64,000 nucleotides of DNA. Source: Fodinibius sp. Rm-B-1B1-1 (GTDB lineage Bacteria > Bacteroidota > Rhodothermia > Balneolales > Balneolaceae). Position numbers and translations under genes: made by a program. Below are positions 15,918 to 24,459 of the stretch, one piece after another. The stretch spans positions 62,001 through 126,000 of the forward strand of contig NZ_JBCFYD010000002.1 in the NCBI RefSeq assembly GCF_038594945.1, in the 5' to 3' direction. Position 1 is the stretch's first letter. Each line of letters starts with the position of its first letter. Below the pieces are notes generated by a model, which searched no databases, was not told the DNA's origin, and saw nothing but the letters and a program-made list of their open reading frames with translations.

Positions 15918-17135
15918 TTAATTCATTTTTCGAATGGCTTCTATGGGATTTAGTTGGATGGTTTTCCAGGCTGGATATAATGCAGAAAGCAGGGACGCTA
16001 CGGCAACAAGTAGCGTAATATTGAGATAATAAATGGGTGGTAGACTCGGATAAATGACAGTGCTTAATCCATAGGCATTCATTCCTTCGGCAAAGGCACT
16101 GAGATTGATTCCCGTATCCCCATAAAAGGAAATGGTAAGCCAGCTGAGGAAGAGACCTATTGGGGCACCGACCATAGTAAGAAAAACTGTTTCGTAAACG
16201 ACCATTGTAAATACACGTGTTTTGTTCATCCCCACTGCTCGTAACATGCCAAGCTCGCGTGTTCGCTCGAGAACAGCCATCAGCATGGTATTAATGATGC
16301 TAAATACCAAGGCAATGATGATGATAATCATAACAATATACATCATCAGGCCGGTCATTTCGTAGGTGTATTGCAATTCTGGCGCCGCTTCGCCCCACGT
16401 CGTAACTTGCAGGTTAGGATATTTCTGCCCGAGGTGATCAGCAAGTTTGTCGGCGTTATCAAAGGCTGGGATCGTGAGCTGAATACTGTGAATTTCGTTA
16501 TCAAGTCCCATCAGCGAATTTAAATCCGGCCGGCTAACAAACACATTGCTCTCATCAAAGACCGAGCTAAAGCTGTCAAAAATACCTACCACCCGGAAGG
16601 CCCCACCTGTGATATCACCATTTGTATCCTGGAAATTAAGAACGAGTCTGGATTCTAATCCAATTCCCAATCGATCGGCTAACTTTTGACCAATTACAAC
16701 GGGGTTTTGCTGCTGGTTAGAGAGCATGGAGCCCTCCTCAAGATAGTTTTCTATGCTATGGGTACTATCTGGATCAACGCCTCTAATGGTAACGCCAAAA
16801 TTATTTCGAGGACTCTGCGCCAGTCCATTAGCCAAGCTTTGCGTGCGTATGGAGGTTATGGAGTCGTGCCGGGCTAAATCTCTCAAAAGAGTTTCTGCGT
16901 TGGGGATGGTATGTTCTGGACTGTAGAGGTCTTCAAATTGGGGATGAGTTATTTCAATGTGGGGAACAGTTAAATCAAATTGGTTATCAAGATATCCCTT
17001 GACCATGCCCGTAAAGAAAGCCGAAAGAAAAACACCAGCCCAAGTTCCGAGCAATACAGCTACAATTACGACCCCGCTGCGTGTGGGACTTCGCCATACA
17101 TTCTTCCAGCCAAGCTTGATAATATTTCGGATCAT
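15918..17135 (-). CDS. FtsX/MacB-type ABC transporter permease (second of pair)
   Basis: 405 residues. There is one N-terminal membrane segment (about 17-40), a large periplasmic MacB_PCD-like domain, then three C-terminal membrane helices of the FtsX domain with ERTRELGMLRAVGM between the first two. This is the LolC/LolE/MacB topology, which extracts substrates from the outer leaflet of the inner membrane rather than pumping across it. It starts 2 bp after the upstream permease stop. It pairs with that permease and the LolD-like ATPase. The cargo is not known, but the LolA-like neighbour suggests lipids or lipoproteins. Confidence 0.9.
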   Translation of the reverse strand: MIRNIIKLGWKNVWRSPTRSGVVIVAVLLGTWAGVFLSAFFTGMVKGYLDNQFDLTVPHIEITHPQFEDLYSPEHTIPNAETLLRDLARHDSITSIRTQSLANGLAQSPRNNFGVTIRGVDPDSTHSIENYLEEGSMLSNQQQNPVVIGQKLADRLGIGLESRLVLNFQDTNGDITGGAFRVVGIFDSFSSVFDESNVFVSRPDLNSLMGLDNEIHSIQLTIPAFDNADKLADHLGQKYPNLQVTTWGEAAPELQYTYEMTGLMMYIVMIIIIIALVFSIINTMLMAVLERTRELGMLRAVGMNKTRVFTMVVYETVFLTMVGAPIGLFLSWLTISFYGDTGINLSAFAEGMNAYGLSTVIYPSLPPIYYLNITLLVAVASLLSALYPAWKTIQLNPIEAIRKMN

Positions 17136-17137
17136 AG

Positions 17138-18382
17138 TCAGCCCCTCATTGCCTTAATGGGATTGAGTTTGCTGGCTCGCAGAATAGGGAAGAAACTAAA
17201 CAGCAAGGTAATCCCAAAAATAACGACCGCCTGCCAAACAAAGATAGATGGCTCAGTCGAAAATTGTAGCATGGGTTGCAGTCCATAATTTTCCATGGTA
17301 GCTGCCATGTCGCCGGTTAATTCTATGGGATTGATATTGAAATACCAAGCTACAGGCAGGCTCAGTGAAATGCCAGCTACACTGCCCAACATGGTGATGC
17401 ACAAAATTTCAATTGCAAGAATCAATGCTAATTTGTGACGAGGGGTTCCCACAGAAAGCATGATTCCAAATTCATACGTTCGTTCGGCAATCATCATCAA
17501 AAGGGTGCCAAGGATGCCAAATCCCACAACCATGTATAAAACCGCCAGCATAATATATCCGCTAACCCGATCCACTTCGATGCCTTGTACGAGTTCCGGC
17601 ATCAGCTCTTGCCAGGGCATAATTTCGTAGTCATTGGTCGGTAGGTTAGTCCGCAACTTTTGTACGACAGTGTTAATATTATCAGGATCATCAACATTCA
17701 CAGCCAAGGCAGTAAGTCGGTTATGGGCTGCTAAAAATTGTTGAGCGGTCTCGATCGGCATCATAACGAGACTTCTGTTCAACTCCGGATTGGGCAAGCT
17801 TATGGTTCCTTTCACTGGATACAATCCCGTAGCCGACATCCCGCGAAACCCTTGTCCCAGAAGTACGAGGCTATCGCCAAGCGTAATATTTAAGCGCTCC
17901 GGGATATCACGTCCCACGAGAACAGCTTGTTCATTATTTTTCTGAAAATAGGTTCCTTGTTGTAATCGTTCTTGGGGATTCATAAGATATTGCTCGGCGT
18001 CAACGTCGATCCCCATGACCATAAGGGGACGACTTTGCTGCTGACCAGCACCCAGTGCGTACGATTCAATTCGTGGCATTACAGCCGATACATTTTCGGT
18101 ATTTTGTATGACGGCAAGGAGTGAATCCGTAGTTTCGAAGCTGTTATCGAGGGTTTTATCATCCCAGTAGCCATTAGCATGAATTTGAATATAGCCGCTA
18201 AAGCTGCCCACGGTGGTGTTGATCATATCTTGGTATTGTCCCTCTTGCATGGAGCGCATGACCGCTGAAAGCAAAACGGCTACGGCGATAGACGTTACCG
18301 TGATGAGCGTGCGGCGCTTGTTACGCCAAATATTTCGCCATGCTAAGCGTAGAGATAACATGTATTTATGTTTTTGGAACAC
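17138..18382 (-). CDS. FtsX/MacB-type ABC transporter permease (first of pair)
   Basis: 414 residues with the same layout as the next gene: a cytoplasmic AWRNIWRNKRRTLIT start, an N-terminal helix (about 22-42), a periplasmic domain, and three C-terminal helices with ERTYEFGIMLSVGTP. The two permeases are only moderately alike, consistent with a LolC/LolE-style heterodimer. It follows the LolA-like gene by 72 bp. Not the housekeeping LolCE by context, because it lies in a cassette with a beta-barrel and a divergent LolA-like carrier. Confidence 0.9.
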   Translation of the reverse strand: MFQKHKYMLSLRLAWRNIWRNKRRTLITVTSIAVAVLLSAVMRSMQEGQYQDMINTTVGSFSGYIQIHANGYWDDKTLDNSFETTDSLLAVIQNTENVSAVMPRIESYALGAGQQQSRPLMVMGIDVDAEQYLMNPQERLQQGTYFQKNNEQAVLVGRDIPERLNITLGDSLVLLGQGFRGMSATGLYPVKGTISLPNPELNRSLVMMPIETAQQFLAAHNRLTALAVNVDDPDNINTVVQKLRTNLPTNDYEIMPWQELMPELVQGIEVDRVSGYIMLAVLYMVVGFGILGTLLMMIAERTYEFGIMLSVGTPRHKLALILAIEILCITMLGSVAGISLSLPVAWYFNINPIELTGDMAATMENYGLQPMLQFSTEPSIFVWQAVVIFGITLLFSFFPILRASKLNPIKAMRG

Positions 18383-18454
18383 TGATTAAATGGATTTTCG
18401 GATACTACCGATTCTCAGCGTTAATCTTTCAAACCCAGGTTACCTGCCTTCTAT

Positions 18455-19261
18455 TTATTCGATGCGTTTCATATTCTGGATACTGAAGAAATTTTCCGAG
18501 ATGTCAATTCCAAATTCAATATCCTGATAAATCATCACAGTCTTTTGTCCTTTTTCGGTAAGGGGAATCATTTCCATGCGGGTAGGAATAATACGTCCCC
18601 CGATTTCTTTAATTTCTGATCCTTCCATCAGTCGAACCATTTCTTCATTTTCGTCAAAAAACTCCGTACGTAATTGCAAATATTCATTTTTCGATATGAA
18701 AATATGCACCGTTTCCCAGACTACCGGGGCATCTGGTTTAGGTTCCATCAGGATTTTATAGGCCTCATGGTCGCTAATCGTTGTGTCACCCAAAAGAGTA
18801 TGGGTATAATCGACTATTATAGAGGCTTCCCGAACTAAATCATTATTAGAAAAATCGGACCCCATCCACGATTGACTCATCATCGAAGGCGGTAGCTTAA
18901 CAGTCCGGTTGATATTGGGCAGCCAGTTCCAAATTTCATTTCCTCTCTTCAGGTAGGCTGATCCTTTATCACGAGCTGGTGCAGTAATTAAAATAAGGCT
19001 GTAATCCTGTCCCAAACTCCAGGTCTTCATCGAAATGCTACGCTCCCACGATGGTCGAACAATCTGCATAGTCATTTCGGCCCGTGAACTTTCTCCCCGC
19101 ATCTTTTCATCTGCCTTCTTTACAATCTCGGTAGCGTCTTGTCCAAATGCAGGTCCAGATATCAACAACCAAAGGAGGAGGGTGCCAAAAGAAAAGCAAT
19201 GAGCGTATTGCTTTTTCGGGATAAGGAAATTTTGGAGTAGCGACCTGTCGAGAGCTCCCAT
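18455..19261 (-). CDS. LolA-like outer-membrane lipoprotein-sorting protein
   Basis: 268 residues with a long N-terminal region, a hydrophobic signal core (FGTLLLWLLISGPAFG-Q) and a mature domain starting DATEIVKKADEKMRG. The sequence features MTMQIVRPSW, SYLKRGNEIWNWLPNI-like KRGNEIWNWLPNINRTVK and MSQSWMGSDFSNND are typical of the 'outer membrane lipoprotein-sorting protein' family with a LolA-like fold. It likely acts as a periplasmic shuttle for a hydrophobic cargo released by the adjacent ABC permeases. It heads the five-gene cassette, 95 bp after hisH. Cargo unknown. Confidence 0.82.
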   Translation of the reverse strand: MGALDRSLLQNFLIPKKQYAHCFSFGTLLLWLLISGPAFGQDATEIVKKADEKMRGESSRAEMTMQIVRPSWERSISMKTWSLGQDYSLILITAPARDKGSAYLKRGNEIWNWLPNINRTVKLPPSMMSQSWMGSDFSNNDLVREASIIVDYTHTLLGDTTISDHEAYKILMEPKPDAPVVWETVHIFISKNEYLQLRTEFFDENEEMVRLMEGSEIKEIGGRIIPTRMEMIPLTEKGQKTVMIYQDIEFGIDISENFFSIQNMKRIE

Positions 19262-19356
19262 TTACTATCAATTGAATGTACGTTCGATTAAAATGTAAAC
19301 GCTAATTGCTCTCTATGCAATAAAAGAATTAATAGTAAAAGAGGAGTTGATGAATT

Positions 19357-19956
19357 CTATTTGGGATTATGTACGTACTGTAAAAAATTTTGGAGCAGCA
19401 AGGATCCAACTTTGCCCGACTTTTCGGGATGGAACTGTACGCCAATAAAATTGTCTCGGGCAACAATGGCCGAAAAATCTTGAATGTAGTTACAAGAAGC
19501 CACGGTAAAATCGTTTAGGGGCGCATAGAAGCTATGCACATAGTAAAAGTATTCTTTTTTATTAAGATTTTTAGCAATAGGATGATTAGATACGTTGTGA
19601 AAAGTATTCCATCCCATGTGTGGCACTTTCGCCTTAGAAGAGTCGAACTTTTTAAGGCGTCCGGGAATAATCCCCAATCCTTTAGAATCACCTTCTTCGG
19701 ATGATTCAAAAAGAAGCTGCATCCCCAAGCAAATACCCAATACTGGTTTTTGGGTTTGTTTAAGCCAGGTATCCAGCTCGTTTTTTTGAAGCGACTGCAT
19801 GGCGGGCTGCGCATGTCCCACACCGGGAAAAATGATGCCATTGGCAGCGTCTAATTTTTCGATATCATCAGTTACGACATACGGTTCATCAAGTCGTTTA
19901 AAAGCATTGGCGACGGAGGCAAGATTGCCGGCTTCATAATTAATAATTGCAATCAT
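19357..19956 (-). CDS. hisH: Imidazole glycerol phosphate synthase, glutamine amidotransferase subunit
   Basis: A 199-residue class I glutamine amidotransferase. The nucleophilic Cys is in GICLGMQLLF (about residue 77), and the His and Glu are in FHPEKSGKVG. It provides ammonia to HisF. The start is one base after the hisB stop. It is the last gene of the contiguous hisG-D-C-B-H block before the Lol-like cassette intervenes. The length is normal. Confidence 0.96.
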   Translation of the reverse strand: MIAIINYEAGNLASVANAFKRLDEPYVVTDDIEKLDAANGIIFPGVGHAQPAMQSLQKNELDTWLKQTQKPVLGICLGMQLLFESSEEGDSKGLGIIPGRLKKFDSSKAKVPHMGWNTFHNVSNHPIAKNLNKKEYFYYVHSFYAPLNDFTVASCNYIQDFSAIVARDNFIGVQFHPEKSGKVGSLLLQNFLQYVHNPK

Positions 19957-19957
19957 G

Positions 19958-20848
19958 TTATAATAAATCTTTGGTACTGGGTAATACGTTTAAGTTTCGT
20001 TCATTACGGCTAACAGCAGCGCGTAAGCAGCGGGCAAATCCCTTAAAGCAACCTTCAATCTTGTGATGGTCATTTTCTCCTTCTACATCAATATGAAGAG
20101 TAGCCTTAAGGTTAATAGCCAACGAATAAAAGAAATGTTCGATCATTTCTGTTGGTATATCTCCCACCATTTCGCGTTTAAAGGAGCCATCAAACTTTAA
20201 AAAAGGTCGGCCAGAAAAATCCAGGGCTACGGTTGCCAGCGTTTCATCCATTGGTAATGCAAAAGCATATCGCTGAATTCCAATTTTTTTGCCGAGTGCT
20301 TTATTGATGGTTTCACCCAGTGTTATAGCAACATCCTCGATAGTATGGTGTTCATCGACTTCCAGGTCGCCATCACAGCTAAGGTCTAAATCAATCAATC
20401 CATGTTTGGCAATTTGTTCCAGCATGTGATCAAAAAAGTTGAGCCCGGTAGAAATATTACTTTGCCCGGAACCATCTAAATTTAAGCTGATATTGATATC
20501 CGTTTCAGCTGTTGTTCGTTGTTTCGAAGCTTTGCGGGTTGGAAAGCAGATTTTGTTGCTTAATTCCACCCAATTTTCAGCAGTTTCGGTTTGGGATCCG
20601 TTATCATCAATTGCTTTGAGTTTATTTTTTTCGGCTATAACCTGTAGGTCAATCTCGTCAGAGAAAGAAGTTACAGGGGTAATGAGCTCATTGTTAATCA
20701 ATTCCTGTTGCTGTTTGGAGAGATCTTCATTCAGAAAGTAAAGCTTGTGATCAAAAGTTTGCAGGCGCTTAAGTCCATATAATGCTCCAGGCCAAAGCAA
20801 TGCTTGAGAGGTTCCGGACAGTGCTTCTGTTGAAATACGAATATTCAT
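19958..20848 (-). CDS. hisB: Imidazoleglycerol-phosphate dehydratase with degenerate N-terminal phosphatase domain
   Basis: 296 residues. The dehydratase domain (about 108-296) is intact, with FFDHMLEQIAKHG, DEHHTIED (165-172), PMDETL, TEMIEHFFYSL and NDHHKIEG, which supply the metal ligands. The first ~105 residues resemble a shrunken HAD phosphatase like the HolPase half of E. coli HisB. PGALYGLKRLQTFDHKLYFL aligns with the PGV...LLKLQKAGYKL segment of that domain, but the catalytic DxDGT is absent and the domain is about 60 residues short. The enzyme should dehydrate IGP to imidazole-acetol phosphate. Histidinol-phosphatase activity must come from elsewhere. It overlaps hisC by one base. 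Confidence 0.95.
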   Translation of the reverse strand: MNIRISTEALSGTSQALLWPGALYGLKRLQTFDHKLYFLNEDLSKQQQELINNELITPVTSFSDEIDLQVIAEKNKLKAIDDNGSQTETAENWVELSNKICFPTRKASKQRTTAETDINISLNLDGSGQSNISTGLNFFDHMLEQIAKHGLIDLDLSCDGDLEVDEHHTIEDVAITLGETINKALGKKIGIQRYAFALPMDETLATVALDFSGRPFLKFDGSFKREMVGDIPTEMIEHFFYSLAINLKATLHIDVEGENDHHKIEGCFKGFARCLRAAVSRNERNLNVLPSTKDLL

Positions 20849-21903
20849 TATGCTAATGCCTTTAATGCTGAAATTAACTGTTCATTTTCATCCGGAGTGC
20901 CCACTGTAATACGTAGACAATTATCACAAAGCGGTTGATCTCCTCTGTATCGAATGATGATATCTTTTTCTGCCAACTGCTGATAGACAGTGTGGGCATT
21001 ATCAAACGTTGCCAGTAGAAAATTCGCTTCACTGTCATACACATGGTTGACCTGTTTAAGTTCTTGCAACTTGTCTTTAAGACGTTTTCGTTCCTTTTTG
21101 ATGGCATCAATTCGAAACTGCACCGTATCCCAACTTTGCAAGCCTTTAATAGCATACTTTGCGGTTAGTTTGTTGATGTTGTATGGTGCTTTTACCTTCA
21201 TCATATAATTGATGATTTCTTCTTGCGCATAGCTTATGCCAAGTCGGATTCCAGCCAGTCCGAATGATTTCGATAGCGTTTGCAAGACCACAAGATTGGG
21301 ATATTGGGCGACTTTTGCTGCCCAACTTTGCTGCTCGCTGAAATCAATATAAGCCTCATCGATAACTACAATTCCGCCAAAGTTTTTGAGGATCTTTTGT
21401 ATAGATTTATCCTCAAAAGTATTGCCCGTAGGATTGTTAGGTGAGCAGAGAAAGAGTAGTTTGGTATGTGGGTTTACCGCTTCTAAAATAGCATCTGGAC
21501 GTAGCCCAAAGTTTTTATCCAGTAGCACTTCATCAACTTCAATATCATGGATGCTTGCGGATACTTTGTACATTCCATAGGTAGGGGGCGTTGTTAAAAC
21601 GCGATCTTTGCCGGGCCGACAGAATATTCGGTACAGTAAGTCAATGCCTTCATCGCTGCCTACACCGGTGAATATATTTTGTGGTCGAACGCCGCGCCAA
21701 TCTGCAATAAGCTGTCGCAGTTGTTTTTGGTTGGGATCGGGATAGCGATGCAGCTTTTGATTATCGGTAAAAGGGGCACCAAGGCTGTTTTCATTGGCAT
21801 CAAGAAGAAGCCCTTCTTCAAAATCTTCACGTGCGCTGTGATAGGGGGTTAGGTTTTGTATGTTGGGACGAACAAGTTGGTTTAGTTCAAAAGAACGAGT
21901 CAT
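20848..21903 (-). CDS. hisC: Histidinol-phosphate aminotransferase
   Basis: A 351-residue fold-type I PLP aminotransferase. The PLP lysine is in QTLSKSFGLAGIRLGIS. SPNNPTGN, the conserved VVIDEAYIDFS and a C-terminal arginine in LRITVGTPDEN complete the active site. It converts imidazole-acetol phosphate to histidinol phosphate. The start lies 6 bp after the hisD stop, and the stop overlaps the hisB start (TAATG). Confidence 0.96.
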   Translation of the reverse strand: MTRSFELNQLVRPNIQNLTPYHSAREDFEEGLLLDANENSLGAPFTDNQKLHRYPDPNQKQLRQLIADWRGVRPQNIFTGVGSDEGIDLLYRIFCRPGKDRVLTTPPTYGMYKVSASIHDIEVDEVLLDKNFGLRPDAILEAVNPHTKLLFLCSPNNPTGNTFEDKSIQKILKNFGGIVVIDEAYIDFSEQQSWAAKVAQYPNLVVLQTLSKSFGLAGIRLGISYAQEEIINYMMKVKAPYNINKLTAKYAIKGLQSWDTVQFRIDAIKKERKRLKDKLQELKQVNHVYDSEANFLLATFDNAHTVYQQLAEKDIIIRYRGDQPLCDNCLRITVGTPDENEQLISALKALA

Positions 21904-21909
21904 AATATT

Positions 21910-23211
21910 TCAAGTGTTGCTTTCTGAATTAATGTCATTAAGTCGGATGGAAACAGCATTTTTGTGAGCCTGAAGATGTTCCAGCTGTGCAAGTTTTTCT
22001 ACGGTGGGCCCCACATTTTGCAGTCCTTCTTTTGTAATTTGTTGCATCGTAATCTGTTTTAAAAACGAGTCGACCGAAACGCCGCTGAACATACGAGCAT
22101 AGCCATATGTAGGAAGTGTGTGATTGGTTCCCGATGCGTAATCGCCAGCACTTTCTGGCGTCCAGGGTCCTAAAAATACCGATCCTGCATTGATGATATT
22201 TTTCTCCCACTTTTCAGGATTATTACATTGCAGAATTAGATGCTCTGGGGCATATTGGTTGGAAAAAGAAAAAGCTTGTTCGAGTGTATCAACTGTTAAC
22301 ACAAAGCTTTGCTCAATTGCTTTTTTAGCAACTTTTTGTCGTGGAAGATCAGCAAGTTGGTGGTTGATTTCCTGTTCACAGGTTTCGAGATCAAAATCAG
22401 GAGTTGCTATCAGCACAACTTGGCTGTCTTCGCCGTGTTCAGCCTGGGACAATAGATCAGCAGCCACATATTTTGGATTTGCTGATTTGTCTGCAATGAT
22501 CAGTACTTCTGAGGGACCAGCTGGCATATCAATTGCAATTTGAGCTTCACTATTTTGAAGCATCATTTTGGCTGCCGTTACATATTGGTTGCCGGGCCCC
22601 AAAATTTTATCCACCTTGGGTACTGATTCCGTTCCCAGGGCCATTCCGGAAACGGCCTGTGCACCGCCAGCTTTGAGCAGGTGCGTAGCACCAACTTTTT
22701 GAGCTATGTATAGAATTTCATCAGCTATTGTGCCATCGGTCTTGGGAGGGGTTGCGATCACAATAGTGGAACACCCGGCAAGCATGGCGGGTATGCCGAG
22801 CATCATCAGGGTAGAAGGGAGGATCGCTGTGCCTCCGGGTACGTATAATCCAACACGTTCAATAGGTCGTGTTACCCGTTTACATTGTACACCCGGCATC
22901 GTTTCCACTTTTAAAGGTTTCCGTAGCTGAGCTTTGTGAAAGCGGCAAATATTGTCAAAAGCAGTATCAATAGCTTGTCTTATCTCTGGATCTAAGCTTA
23001 CTTTTTTCTGCTGTGGATTTATTACGAGCGGATCTGGAACAACTCCATCAAATTTCTGGCTGTAATAATTGATACCAGAATCGCCTTTTTGTTCAACCTT
23101 TTTGATGATGGGCTGTACCTGTCCAAAAACGGATTGGAAATCCATTTTTGGACGTTGGCAAAGTTGCCTCAAATCATCGGTTTTCAGCTGATTATAAGTG
23201 TAAGTTTTCAT
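21910..23211 (-). CDS. hisD: Histidinol dehydrogenase
   Basis: 433 residues of the HisD family. GPGNQYVTAAK, DMPAGPSEVLI, the zinc-binding and catalytic QAEHGEDSQ, and the C-terminal signature ENAGSVFLG-like sequence (here INAGSVFLGPWTPESAGDY) are present. It performs the last two oxidation steps from histidinol to histidine with NAD+ and zinc. It starts 41 bp after hisG. The length is normal. Confidence 0.97.
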   Translation of the reverse strand: MKTYTYNQLKTDDLRQLCQRPKMDFQSVFGQVQPIIKKVEQKGDSGINYYSQKFDGVVPDPLVINPQQKKVSLDPEIRQAIDTAFDNICRFHKAQLRKPLKVETMPGVQCKRVTRPIERVGLYVPGGTAILPSTLMMLGIPAMLAGCSTIVIATPPKTDGTIADEILYIAQKVGATHLLKAGGAQAVSGMALGTESVPKVDKILGPGNQYVTAAKMMLQNSEAQIAIDMPAGPSEVLIIADKSANPKYVAADLLSQAEHGEDSQVVLIATPDFDLETCEQEINHQLADLPRQKVAKKAIEQSFVLTVDTLEQAFSFSNQYAPEHLILQCNNPEKWEKNIINAGSVFLGPWTPESAGDYASGTNHTLPTYGYARMFSGVSVDSFLKQITMQQITKEGLQNVGPTVEKLAQLEHLQAHKNAVSIRLNDINSESNT

Positions 23212-23252
23212 GGTCTTTATTATCCAATTATTAACCTGAGTAAGAAGTGATA

Positions 23253-24134
23253 TTACAATATCATACTTTCAATGGGAAGGATAACAATGCCAGTGGCCCC
23301 TTCAGCTTTAAGTTTTTCCATTACGATCCAAAACTCATCAATGGGTATTACTGTGTGGATGGCTACCATGCCGTTATCAGCCAGTGGCATCACAGTTGGA
23401 CTTTTGAGCGAGGGGATAATCTGCTTGATTTGTGGAACGGCCTCTTCTGGGGCATTCATCATAATATAGCGGCTGCGTTCGGCTTGTTGATGACCGTCCA
23501 TTCGTTGCAAAAACTTATCAATCAGCTGTTTTTTGCCTGGTGATAATTCTTTGTTTGTTCGGATAAGCTCTGTTTCTGATTCTAAGATGGTATCCAACTC
23601 CCTAAGTCCGTTGGCCTTAAGAGTATTTCCTGTTGATACCAGGTCACAAATTGCATCGGCAACTTCAAGGCGTGGAGCTATTTCCACGGCACCGGAAATC
23701 GTGACGATATCGGCATTAATATTTCGGTCTTGGAAAAAGTTTTTCGTCAGGTTAGGATAACTGGTAGCAATTGTTTTGCCTTCAAAGTCCTGAACATTTT
23801 GAATATTACCATCCTTTGGAGCGGCAAGTGACAAACGACATACACCATAATCGAGTCCACGCAGTACGGTAACATCAGCCCCTTTTTCTTGGGTTTCGTT
23901 AGCGCCTACGAATCCTAAGTCACAAACACCGTCCTGGACATATTCCGGGATATCATCGTCACGAATGAGAAGCAGTTCTACATCGAAATTACGACATTTG
24001 ACAAGCAGGTTTCTTTTATAATCATCGAAACGGAGACCAATACCTTTAAGAAGTTCAATCGTTTTATCAGTTAAACGGCCTGATTTTTGAATGGCAATAC
24101 GTAGAGATGTGGTAGAGTCAGCAGTGCGTTGCAT
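23253..24134 (-). CDS. hisG: ATP phosphoribosyltransferase, long form
   Basis: 293 residues, the long HisG_L form: a periplasmic-binding-like catalytic domain (about 10-215, with AIQKSGRL and the PRPP-binding ...DLVSTGNTLKANGL) followed by an ACT-like regulatory domain ending ATGIVILPIESMIL. The long form is feedback-inhibited by histidine without HisZ. It is the first his gene and the entry step from ATP and PRPP. No Shine-Dalgarno is visible before the ATG at 24134. The 90-bp leader between it and a His-rich short ORF holds a palindromic hairpin. Confidence 0.96.
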   Translation of the reverse strand: MQRTADSTTSLRIAIQKSGRLTDKTIELLKGIGLRFDDYKRNLLVKCRNFDVELLLIRDDDIPEYVQDGVCDLGFVGANETQEKGADVTVLRGLDYGVCRLSLAAPKDGNIQNVQDFEGKTIATSYPNLTKNFFQDRNINADIVTISGAVEIAPRLEVADAICDLVSTGNTLKANGLRELDTILESETELIRTNKELSPGKKQLIDKFLQRMDGHQQAERSRYIMMNAPEEAVPQIKQIIPSLKSPTVMPLADNGMVAIHTVIPIDEFWIVMEKLKAEGATGIVILPIESMIL

Positions 24135-24194
24135 AACAAATGAGATAGATATAATTGTTAGGAGAAAAATATTAATAAAAAGGAGAAAAGACGA

Positions 24195-24210
24195 TGTAGC
24201 TTAAGCTACA
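24195..24210 (-). promoter_or_regulatory. Candidate his attenuator hairpin
   Basis: TGTAGCTTAAGCTACA is a perfect 16-bp palindrome that starts 10 bases after the stop codon of the His-rich leader peptide. It can form a 6-bp stem with a UUAA loop, followed by an interrupted pyrimidine/U tract (TCGTCTTTTCTCCTTTTT). Its left arm can also pair with AAGCCTACA (24276-24268) at the beginning of the leader codons, with one bulged C. That gives an alternative structure dependent on ribosome position. Terminator strength is uncertain. Confidence 0.5.
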
Positions 24211-24220
24211 CAAAGTGATG

Positions 24221-24289
24221 CTATTGACGGTGCCAACCGCCGTGATGGAGGTGAGAATGAAAAGAAATATGTAGGCTTTGTTTTTGCAT
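24221..24289 (-). CDS. hisL: His operon leader peptide (22 aa)
   Basis: A 22-codon ORF that reads MQKQSLHISFHSHLHHGGWH and ends RQ-stop. Six of 22 residues are histidine, including an adjacent pair, 87 bp before hisG. This composition and position match his leader peptides known from proteobacterial attenuation, although the sequence itself differs. A TATCTTTG promoter-like element ends 5 bases before the ATG, so the leader mRNA may have almost no 5' UTR. A hairpin follows. The function is inferred from composition and place. The ORF can be extended upstream in frame to 24415, but the terminator at 24391-24424 makes the short form more likely. Confidence 0.8.
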   Translation of the reverse strand: MQKQSLHISFHSHLHHGGWHRQ

Positions 24290-24294
24290 CAGTC

Positions 24295-24302
24295 CAAAGA
24301 TA
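24295..24302 (-). promoter_or_regulatory. Candidate -7 promoter element of the his operon
   Basis: TATCTTTG matches the Bacteroidota -7 consensus TAnnTTTG and ends 5 bases before the leader ATG. No clear -33 TTTG is seen at 17-23 bp upstream. The same spacing to the start codon is seen at rlmN. Confidence 0.4.
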
Positions 24303-24390
24303 AGCTTTTTTACTATATCTTTCACATCAGAAACACTTTTTAACATTAAGCTAATAGAAACTTGATTGGCAAAGAAATCATTCCCAAAAG

Positions 24391-24424
24391 AAAAAGGGCT
24401 CCTGCCTTGTAGCAAGAGCCCTTA
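24391..24424 (-). terminator. Rho-independent terminator after the DUF4382 lipoprotein gene
   Basis: Read on the minus strand, AAGGGCTC...GAGCCCTT forms a strong GC stem with a partly paired TTGC/GGCA extension, followed by TTTTT. It isolates the his leader from upstream transcription. Confidence 0.88.
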
Positions 24425-24459
24425 ACTGTTCAGTTTACCTTGAGGGGTAAGTGAACAAA

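Noticed and set aside
24290-24415. Upstream in-frame extension of the his leader to 64 codons
   Set aside because: The extension would start inside a strong terminator stem; the 22-codon form begins right after a promoter-like element and contains the His cluster.
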